Position numbers and translations under genes: made by a program. 64,000 bases of DNA from CAVVGZ01 sp963841845 (GTDB lineage: Bacteria; Chloroflexota; Anaerolineae; Anaerolineales; Anaerolineaceae). The stretch spans positions 186,001 to 250,000 of the forward strand of contig CAWJEG010000012.1 of NCBI GenBank assembly GCA_963841845.1, read 5' to 3'. Below the pieces are notes generated by a model, which ran no database searches, was not told where the DNA came from, and worked only from the letters and a program-made list of their open reading frames with translations. Below are positions 57,501-64,000 of the stretch, one piece after another; within the stretch, counting starts at the first letter, position 1, and each line of letters starts with the position of its first letter.

Positions 57501-57545
57501 GGTTGATATAGCAATTTTCAGGTTTTGTATGGTGTAAGGATCGCC

Positions 57546-59219
57546 TCAGGTTATAACAATTTCTCGCGAGCATACCCCTGACTTTTCTTGGCTGGCTGTA
57601 ACTGTAAATTTGCTCTCACCCTTAATGCGCACAATCCAGGTGACAATTCTCTCAGAAGGCTCCCATTTCTTTATCCATTGGGACCAGGTTTCATTCCTCT
57701 GAGAACGTCCTTCCAGATGCTCGATTTTCAATTCAGGTGAACCATTCATAACCTCAAATCCGACATCGGCCTTCAGAGTAACCACAATTGGTTTATCCGC
57801 TTTCATCACGCGGGCTTGATCCGTGAGGTAAGTGGGTAAATAACCGCCATTGCCGACCTTAGCAGTAATTCGCACGATGTGGTCTTCCAGATGTTCGTAA
57901 ACAAGATCTTTTATCGATAATTTGGGAAGGGTTGCCGCAAATTTTATACTGAATTCTTTGTGTTTTTCGGCAATTTCTTCCAGCATCGATTCTGGAGCGT
58001 TCCTTTCCACCCGGATCCGGTTCCAACCACCAATTTCAACCCGCCCTAACTGCGGATGCTCATACAGTTTCCAGGCCAGATAAGGATTTTCCATTCGGGT
58101 TTCCAAAAATGCAAGGATTTTGCCTTCCTCCTCAACACTTCGTTTATTTGAGGGATAAAATCCTTCAGTTGCCACGCCGGCTGCTTGATCAACATTCCAT
58201 AATTCGGTAACCAGGCTTGGCAGTCCTAAAAAGTCGTACGTCCAGTCATCCAGGCAGCCGCCCCGGACATCATTCTTATCGGGCGTAAACTCGTGATATA
58301 CAGAAATTGTGGGGTAACCAGTTATCTGGGTGCCCATTTTTCCAAGCATCGTATACAAGGCAAGATCCTGCCCAACAAAATGCTCATCAGATTTATCTCC
58401 AAATGGTCTTAATAAGGCTCCAGCATTGGTATGATATGACATGACGCCGCCGATGTTGGGATGGGCCAGGATAAAATCAGCCACTGCTTTGGCTTCCGGT
58501 TCCTCCAAGGGCAGATTTCCAGCTCCATATTGTTTGCCTTCTGGAAAATATTTTGCCGGAAATTGGCGATTCATGTTGCCGTCGCGGGGTTTTGGAAAAT
58601 GATATTCCCCATTAAAGTCGTGAAATTCACCTTCGGGTAATAAACGGTAAAAATCACCATCCAGCTCCCATGGCTCACGCAATTCCATAAACCGCGGATC
58701 TTTCTCACTGATTTTCCATTCCCCATCCGGGTCCGCAACCCGCATCTGGGCAACAATCCCGTCTCCATTTATATCTTTCCAGTAGAAACCGCTTTCTTGC
58801 TGTTCCTCACCGGGGAGGTACCGGCCATTACCGCACCAGGGAGCCCCCTGCTTTAAAACAAATTCAGCTCCGTCAGGATTTAGACGAGGTAACACATAAA
58901 ATACCTGGGTTTCTAACAATTGTGTAACAAACGGATTTTTTTGGAAATTAGCCAATAAATACCAGGCAATGTACATGGTCACATTTGTGCCCATAACTTC
59001 TTCTGCATGAATGCAAGACTCAATATAAAATCCGGGTCGGGAACCGGCATCCCCCATGACGAAACTGGAGATTTCAAGGGCATACACAGTTCGCCCGCGA
59101 TGGCTAACCCCGATCGCATGCAAACGGCAGCGATCCGGATATTCATTCGCCCATCGTTTTAAAGTGGCCTCCAGCCGTTCAAAATCGAAAAATTGGTTGA
59201 TTTCGGGTTTGTATACCAT
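57546..59219 (-). CDS. M14-family zinc carboxypeptidase
   Basis: About 557 residues from the ATG at 59219, which follows GGAG by nine bases; an earlier in-frame start at 59258 lacks a site. Zinc ligands are in SCIHAEEVMG (HxxE) and GGVMSYHTNAG (His), and the general base Glu is in PSLVTELWN. After the peptidase domain (about 1-400) comes a beta-rich C-terminal part of about 150 residues. No signal peptide is visible, so it would act in the cytoplasm unless exported by another path. M14 enzymes trim C-terminal residues or cleave peptidoglycan peptides. Confidence 0.85.
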   Translation of the reverse strand: MVYKPEINQFFDFERLEATLKRWANEYPDRCRLHAIGVSHRGRTVYALEISSFVMGDAGSRPGFYIESCIHAEEVMGTNVTMYIAWYLLANFQKNPFVTQLLETQVFYVLPRLNPDGAEFVLKQGAPWCGNGRYLPGEEQQESGFYWKDINGDGIVAQMRVADPDGEWKISEKDPRFMELREPWELDGDFYRLLPEGEFHDFNGEYHFPKPRDGNMNRQFPAKYFPEGKQYGAGNLPLEEPEAKAVADFILAHPNIGGVMSYHTNAGALLRPFGDKSDEHFVGQDLALYTMLGKMGTQITGYPTISVYHEFTPDKNDVRGGCLDDWTYDFLGLPSLVTELWNVDQAAGVATEGFYPSNKRSVEEEGKILAFLETRMENPYLAWKLYEHPQLGRVEIGGWNRIRVERNAPESMLEEIAEKHKEFSIKFAATLPKLSIKDLVYEHLEDHIVRITAKVGNGGYLPTYLTDQARVMKADKPIVVTLKADVGFEVMNGSPELKIEHLEGRSQRNETWSQWIKKWEPSERIVTWIVRIKGESKFTVTASQEKSGVCSREIVIT

Positions 59220-59764
59220 GTTCGCTCGCCTCCAAAAGGTTATTTTTCGCAATTTCATCCATACTTATTATGATTTTTGATTCATTTTGTATTTCATTTC
59301 ATCTTTACTAATAAACGATCATTCAATGTCCCACTTTTTTCTTCCCGCCGGTCAGGAGCGGTCTGCTGAATTCCAACAACCTATTGTAACCTGATCCTGA
59401 ATATATAATGAAAGACGTGGACAAGTCTTCCGGATAGGAATTTGAGCTATCCATTATTCCATTAATGTTGAAGTATCCTCCACCGTGAATCAGCGTTAGC
59501 ACAGCCAGCCTCGTTGACCACTTGCTGGTCAGGATAGCCTGTTGCCATAAATTTGTTGGTCAGAGGCTTGTTGTCTATCGGCTGGTGAGGTTAATTCCAA
59601 TGATTTTGAAACATATCGGCTTGGATGTTAATCGTGAGTTTTGAATAAAAATCTTCCCACCAAAAAGTCCTGGCTTTCAACGCCAGGTTGGCATCCCCGG
59701 CAAATTAAGGCATATTTCCTGACCGCCGCTGGCCCTTAAATTGGATCATGGTAAACTATTGTTT
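59220..59764. other. Intergenic region of about 540 bases, no gene recognised
   Basis: No frame above about 50 codons looks coding. Some minus-strand patches (PDQQVVNEAGCANADSRW) look faintly protein-like and could be an old relic, but I can identify neither a family nor flanking repeats. TATAAT-like AT-rich boxes near 59405 are not convincing. Confidence 0.4.
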
Positions 59765-60757
59765 ATGACAAACCACACCGCCACAGCAATTGCCCATCCA
59801 AATATCGCTTTTATTAAATACTGGGGAGATCAGGATCCAAAAATCCATATCCCCTCAAATGGTTCAATATCCATGGTGATGGATTGCCTGAGCACAAAAA
59901 CATCGGTCACATTCAGCCCGGATTATGATTCTGATCTGCTGATTATTAACAATAAATCTGCGTCGCAGAAATCATTGGTCAGGGTTCAGCGTTTTCTCCA
60001 GGTTGTCAGGAACATGGCAAACCACCAGGTGTATGCCCGGGTTGTCAGTGAAAATAATTTTCCTATGGGTGCTGGAATTGCTTCTTCTGCCTCTGCCTTT
60101 GCGGCTCTAGCTCTAGCTGCAAGTAAAGCGATTGGTATGGAACTTTCGGAATCCGAACTGTCCCGCCTTGCCCGACATGGTTCAGGATCTGCCTGCAGGT
60201 CGATCCCATCTGGATTTGTAGAATGGACAGCCGGTGGGGATGACATCACATCTTTTGGCTTTTCAATTGCCCCGGCTGACCATTGGGACCTGGTTGATCT
60301 TGTGGTTGTTGTAAATCAAGAACATAAAAAGGTCGGATCTATAGAAGGCCATCGCCTTGCGGCTTCCAGCCCATTCCAAAATGCCAGGGTATCCGGTACC
60401 CGGCAGCGGTTGGATATCTGCCGGCAGGCACTTATGGATAAAGATTTTGATAAATTAGCAGACATCGTAGAATATGACAGCAATCTCATGCATGCAGTTA
60501 TGATGACATCGCATCCACCCTTGTTTTTCTGGGAGCCTGCTTCGTTGGAATTGATTAAGCAAATTCCAAAATGGAGGAAAAAAGGATTTCCAGTATGCTA
60601 CACAATGGATGCCGGCCCAAATGTTCATGTAATCACATTATCTCAATTTGCCGGGGAAATTAAGGAAAAAATTTCCTCATTTCCAAACATCATTAAAATA
60701 CTATGTGCAAAACCTGGGCATGGAGCTCGTTTGAGTGATACATTAACATTTTATTAG
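59765..60757 (+). CDS. GHMP-family mevalonate decarboxylase (phospho- or diphosphomevalonate decarboxylase)
   Basis: 330 residues from ATG 59765; an upstream TTG (59741) is in frame but adds unrelated residues. Family parts are ATAIAHPNIAFIKYWG, IPSNGSISMVMD, the GHMP glycine-rich loop PMGAGIASSASAFAALALAAS, SGSACRSIPSGFVEW and CYTMDAGPNVHV with the catalytic Asp. Diphosphomevalonate decarboxylases usually read KYWGKRD; here the Lys is Asp22 (WGDQD), which may point to mevalonate 5-phosphate as substrate, as in the Roseiflexus and haloarchaeal enzymes. It would make isopentenyl (di)phosphate. Its presence with the UbiD/aconitase X genes is notable. Confidence 0.85.
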   Translation: MTNHTATAIAHPNIAFIKYWGDQDPKIHIPSNGSISMVMDCLSTKTSVTFSPDYDSDLLIINNKSASQKSLVRVQRFLQVVRNMANHQVYARVVSENNFPMGAGIASSASAFAALALAASKAIGMELSESELSRLARHGSGSACRSIPSGFVEWTAGGDDITSFGFSIAPADHWDLVDLVVVVNQEHKKVGSIEGHRLAASSPFQNARVSGTRQRLDICRQALMDKDFDKLADIVEYDSNLMHAVMMTSHPPLFFWEPASLELIKQIPKWRKKGFPVCYTMDAGPNVHVITLSQFAGEIKEKISSFPNIIKILCAKPGHGARLSDTLTFY

Positions 60758-60861
60758 AATGGAAGTTGAATGGGTAATTTCATCCGGGTTGTGGATATAA
60801 TAGGAAAAAAGGATGCACATCCTTCAGAGTTAAGGTTTTTTAAGGGAAATATAAGAAATAT

Positions 60862-61962
60862 ATGAATATCAGCACTGGATTTATAACTATCATAGAGTTT
60901 GTTTTGGCATTTGGCCTGTTAATTTTTTTACATGAACTGGGACATTTTGTTGTTGCTAAATTATCAAAGATTGAGGTAGAAGAATTTGGTTTCGGTTTCC
61001 CGCCAAAAATTTTTAGATTATTTAACCTTGCGGGAACAGATATAACCATCAACTTGATTCCTCTCGGCGGATTTGTGCGTCTTAAAGGGGAAAATGATCC
61101 GGATGTACCTGGGGGGATGGCAGCTGCAAATCCCTGGAAGCGATTAGGAGTATTACTCGCTGGATCAACCATGAATTTATTAACAGGGATTCTGCTGTTC
61201 TCATTTGTCTTTTCCCAAATTGGCGCACCTGATTTGCAAACTGTTGAGATAATGGATATTGCTAAAAACTCTCCTGCAGCACTTGCAGGAATCCAAATTG
61301 GTGATATTGTATCTGAAATTGATGGGCAGCAAATCAACAGCATGGAGGGTCTCTCGCAGATTATCAAGGATAATCTCGGGAAAGCGATTACCATTACATT
61401 GCTTCGGGATGGAACTCAGATGGATGTTGAGGTGGTTCCCCGTGAAAATCCCCCTCAAGGAGAAGGAGCTCTTGGTATTATGATGTCAAATCCTTCCAAG
61501 GATATCAATATCATCCAATCGATACCATTAGGAGCAATGATCACATTCGAACAAGGTAGACAACTCTTCCTCCTGCCTGGCCGATTAATCGGAGGACAGG
61601 TCGATCCCGAAGAAGCCCGTTTCGTTGGTCCTAAAGGTATTTTTGACATGTATTCGCAGGCAAGGGAGAAAGATCAGGAACTCACATCTTCAACCGTGTC
61701 ACAGACCGGGGATGAACCAGGCGGACTTAATACAATTTGGCTGATGGCAATAATATCTATAGCAATTGGTTTGACCAACCTCCTACCGATTCCTGCTCTA
61801 GATGGGGGAAGAATTCTATTCTTAATTCCTGAGATTTTATTCAAGAAACGGATTCCAGCCCAATATGAAAATATTATTCATTTTGTGGGCTTCTCGGCTT
61901 TGATTCTCTTGATGATATATATTACAACTCAGGATTTTATCAACCCAATACAGCTCCCTTGA
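60862..61962 (+). CDS. rseP: Site-2 protease RseP family
   Basis: 366 residues. The zinc motif HELGH (H24, E25, H28) lies in the first membrane helix, a PDZ domain follows (about 115-190: NSPAALAGIQIGDIVSEIDGQQI), and the C-terminal membrane part has the third ligand in LLPIPALDGGRILFLIPE. The enzyme cuts membrane-spanning segments of anti-sigma factors and remnant signal peptides. No sigma factor gene is adjacent. ATG 60862 has only a weak site. Confidence 0.9.
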   Translation: MNISTGFITIIEFVLAFGLLIFLHELGHFVVAKLSKIEVEEFGFGFPPKIFRLFNLAGTDITINLIPLGGFVRLKGENDPDVPGGMAAANPWKRLGVLLAGSTMNLLTGILLFSFVFSQIGAPDLQTVEIMDIAKNSPAALAGIQIGDIVSEIDGQQINSMEGLSQIIKDNLGKAITITLLRDGTQMDVEVVPRENPPQGEGALGIMMSNPSKDINIIQSIPLGAMITFEQGRQLFLLPGRLIGGQVDPEEARFVGPKGIFDMYSQAREKDQELTSSTVSQTGDEPGGLNTIWLMAIISIAIGLTNLLPIPALDGGRILFLIPEILFKKRIPAQYENIIHFVGFSALILLMIYITTQDFINPIQLP

Positions 61963-61993
61963 TTCAGAATATCATCTGAGGAGAAAATCGGTT

Positions 61994-63085
61994 TTGAATA
62001 AACAAAAGGATAATTTCGATCAGGTCATCGCTGGATTGAAGGATATAAACAATCCATTTCCAGCGAAATATCTACATAAATTCTCGGATATTTCACCGGA
62101 GCAATTGGCTGAACTAAAAAAATCGTGGTTAGAGATTCCCGCAGCACGTAAAATTAATTTACTGGGTGATTTGGAAGAAATTGCGGAAGCCGATACCCTT
62201 GTATGTTTTGATGATTTTAGCCGGTTTGTACTTAAGGAGGAAAATAATCCTCTGGTTCTTTCAGCTGCTATTCGGTTATTGTGGGAATGTGAAGATCCAA
62301 AATTGATTCCATTATTAATGGAGATTACTAACCATACCGATATTGACTTAAGAGCCTCTGCTGTTGCCGCACTAGGGTTATTCATTTATCTCGGAGAATT
62401 GGATGAAATCCCGAAACTACAACAGGAAAAGATAGAAATCAAATTATTTGGGATCTTTAATAACGATCCGCAGGATCAAGTCAGGCGCAAAGCGCTTGAA
62501 TCTCTCGGATATTCTTCCCGCAAAGAAGTAATCAAAATCATCCAAAAATCATACGAAAATGAGCTTCCTGAATGGAAAGCCTCTGCTTTATTTGCAATGG
62601 GACGTTCGGCCGATCCGCGCTGGAAAAATGATATATTGGAGAATATTGGCGAAGACAACCCGGAAATAAAGGCGGAAGCAATACGAGCCGCCGGTCAATT
62701 AGAACTGCGCAATGCTCGTCCTGTATTACTGGAATTATTGAAGGAACCATTTGAACTTGACATCGACTTAAGGTCTATCATTATCTGGTCGCTCTCGCAA
62801 ATTGGCGGTAAGAATGTTCGCAAAACTCTCGAACGCATCCTTGAACAAACAGATGACGATGATGAAGCCTTATTCATCGATAATGCACTCGAAAACCTGG
62901 GTTTTACGGAAAGTTTCCCGGAATTGGATATACTCTCGGTTCGTACGGATGAGCTGGCTGGTGAAGAGGAATTGGATGAGTATCTATCGGAAGATATAAT
63001 GACCGATGATGATAATGGTTATGGGGATGGTGAGGAAGATGAGGACGACGAGGGTGACGAAGTTGACGAAGAGGATGATTATTGA
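61994..63085 (+). CDS. HEAT-repeat protein with acidic tail
   Basis: 363 residues, start TTG behind GAGGAGAAA, 31 bases after rseP. It is built of helical HEAT-like repeats (ADLRASAVAALG-like DIDLRASAVAALGLF, DQVRRKALESLGYS, ADPRWKNDILENIG, NPEIKAEAIRAAGQLE), suggesting a protein-binding scaffold. The last 40 residues are almost entirely Asp and Glu. I cannot name a partner; coupling to rseP is possible. Confidence 0.8.
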   Translation: MNKQKDNFDQVIAGLKDINNPFPAKYLHKFSDISPEQLAELKKSWLEIPAARKINLLGDLEEIAEADTLVCFDDFSRFVLKEENNPLVLSAAIRLLWECEDPKLIPLLMEITNHTDIDLRASAVAALGLFIYLGELDEIPKLQQEKIEIKLFGIFNNDPQDQVRRKALESLGYSSRKEVIKIIQKSYENELPEWKASALFAMGRSADPRWKNDILENIGEDNPEIKAEAIRAAGQLELRNARPVLLELLKEPFELDIDLRSIIIWSLSQIGGKNVRKTLERILEQTDDDDEALFIDNALENLGFTESFPELDILSVRTDELAGEEELDEYLSEDIMTDDDNGYGDGEEDEDDEGDEVDEEDDY

Positions 63086-63263
63086 TCGTTTCATCGAAGC
63101 AACAGGATTGTTATCAGATCTTCACTCATTTTTACATAGAATCCCAATCAATTCTTTAAATAAAACTATTGTGTAACCAACATTGACAACAAACGCACCT
63201 TTGGGAAATAAATAGGACAATTCGAATTTATTCCAATTCGTTCTGCAACTCTGGAGTTTGCCT

Positions 63264-63563
63264 ATGACTCAGCAAAAAGAATTAAAATCCCGCTTGCATA
63301 TATGGGTTTCTGGTCGTGTCCAGGGAGTTGGATTTCGTATGTTCGCTTATGGATCAGCCAGCCGGCTGAATTTGGTCGGATGGGTGCGTAACAGGTTTAA
63401 CGGTGACGTTGAAATAATTGCGGAAGGACCACAGGATAAACTAGTGATTCTACTAAGCGAGATGCGTCTGGGTCCACCGGCATCAATTATTACCGATGTA
63501 AAATATGATTGGGAAGAACCCGACGGGAAATTTAACCGCTTTGATTTATTGGCTTCCCTCTAG
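63264..63563 (+). CDS. acyP: Acylphosphatase
   Basis: 99 residues from ATG 63264. The motif GRVQGVGFRMFAYGSA contains the phosphate-binding loop and catalytic Arg, and GWVRNRFNGDVEIIAEG contains the catalytic Asn. Length is normal. It hydrolyses acyl phosphates such as carbamoyl phosphate in the cytoplasm. Confidence 0.93.
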   Translation: MTQQKELKSRLHIWVSGRVQGVGFRMFAYGSASRLNLVGWVRNRFNGDVEIIAEGPQDKLVILLSEMRLGPPASIITDVKYDWEEPDGKFNRFDLLASL

Positions 63564-63579
63564 CTGGTAATATAAATTT

Positions 63580-64000
63580 TTAATCGATCTCTCCCGAAAG
63601 AATTTGGGCTTTTTTCCACGGGGCAACGTCAGATTCATCAGCAATCATTGCCCTTAGTTCAATGATCTCATCTCTCAACACAGCCGCACGTTCAAAGTCA
63701 AGGTTTTTAGCGGCAGTTTTCATCTGTTGTTCTAACTCTTTTGCAATACGCTTCAGTTCCGCAACCGGTATTTTTTCATCTCCCTTGCCCGTAGAATATC
63801 CACCTCCTTTTTCTGCTATTGCATACTCATTGCTTACCCTTTCTGTTATATCATGGACAGCCTTACTGATGCTGACTGGTATGATATGATGCTCTTCGTT
63901 ATATGCGATCTGCTTTTCCCTTCGTCGATTTGTTTCCTGGATGGCAAACTGCATCGCTTGTGTCATCTTATCGGCATACATGATTACCTGTCCATGAAGA
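63580..64000 (-). CDS. uvrB: Excinuclease ABC subunit B, C-terminal part (start outside window)
   Basis: The frame is open to the right edge and shows about 140 C-terminal residues. GQVIMYADKMTQAMQFAIQETNRRREKQIAYNEEHHI is the end of the UvrB helicase domain, and EQQMKTAAKNLDFERAAVLRDEIIELR near the C-terminus is the UVR motif that binds UvrC. UvrB verifies damage in nucleotide excision repair. Confidence 0.93.
   Translation of the reverse strand, partial: LHGQVIMYADKMTQAMQFAIQETNRRREKQIAYNEEHHIIPVSISKAVHDITERVSNEYAIAEKGGGYSTGKGDEKIPVAELKRIAKELEQQMKTAAKNLDFERAAVLRDEIIELRAMIADESDVAPWKKAQILSGEID

Noticed and set aside
59220..59764. Insertion sequence remnant
   Set aside because: No inverted repeats, target duplication or recognisable transposase motif.

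Overview
The window looks like a chromosomal segment of a Chloroflexota bacterium, most likely of the Anaerolineae type. This rests on protein style rather than a marker gene: mevalonate-pathway isoprenoid genes in a bacterium, a FabL-type enoyl reductase, many secreted LysM, lipoprotein and Thr/Pro-linker proteins, Tat export, PTPS-related polytopic membrane proteins, and moderate GC content judged by eye. Most of it is ordinary core and metabolic sequence. I see no phage, CRISPR array or intact insertion sequence.

Layout. 1-5.5 kb: MacB/LolD-type ABC exporter (permease cut by the window edge), tmRNA, rRNA methyltransferase RlmI, and NAD-dependent DNA ligase carrying an apparent frameshift. 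5.6-11.1 kb: the most unusual block. It holds a small zinc-ribbon membrane protein, a DUF2207-like membrane protein ending in a Cys-Ala repeat, a radical SAM/SPASM enzyme, a paralogue of that enzyme that has lost its iron-sulfur cysteines, and a SAM methyltransferase, followed by tRNA-Pro. 11.3-16.9 kb: a decayed-looking region, a broken secreted trypsin-like protease, and a tandem pair of large polytopic membrane proteins. 17-24.4 kb: aldehyde dehydrogenase, cell-envelope proteins (LysM/M23 lipoprotein, L,D-transpeptidase, LysM protein) and HemW. 24.5-27.3 kb: argG-argH behind what looks like a ribosome-mediated arginine attenuator. 27.4-34.2 kb: thioredoxin reductase, FabL-type reductase, cyclase, CapA-like lipoprotein, thiolase, and an arginine deiminase-like protein. 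34.6-43.6 kb: GH13 and GH57 enzymes, an SDR, an unknown barrel-like protein and ftsZ. 43.7-46.5 kb: tatC-tatA-tatB and a chromate transporter. 46.8-49.8 kb: a UbiD decarboxylase plus both subunits of aconitase X, the gene set of the archaeal-type mevalonate branch; a GHMP decarboxylase lies at 59.8 kb. 50.2-57.4 kb: a clostripain-like protease and a carbohydrate ABC importer. 57.5-64 kb: M14 carboxypeptidase, the GHMP decarboxylase, RseP, a HEAT protein, acylphosphatase and the 3' end of uvrB.

Reading frame quality. At least seven genes carry single-base frame changes inside otherwise conserved proteins (ligA, the DUF2207-like gene, the methyltransferase, the S1 protease, GH13, the clostripain-like gene and the sugar-binding protein), and some lie in base runs. 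One of these, ligA, should be essential. I therefore read most of them as sequence or assembly errors and annotate the genes across the shifts. The S1 protease, with three shifts next to degraded sequence, could be a true pseudogene.

Best candidates for new biology: (1) the 5.6-11.1 kb cassette, a possible modification system acting on the cytoplasmic Cys-Ala tail of a membrane protein with an active/inactive radical SAM pair; (2) the Arg-codon leader peptide and mutually exclusive hairpins ahead of argG; (3) co-occurrence of the archaeal-type mevalonate branch genes with a GHMP-family decarboxylase; (4) a hemW gene whose only well-placed start appears to be ATT.
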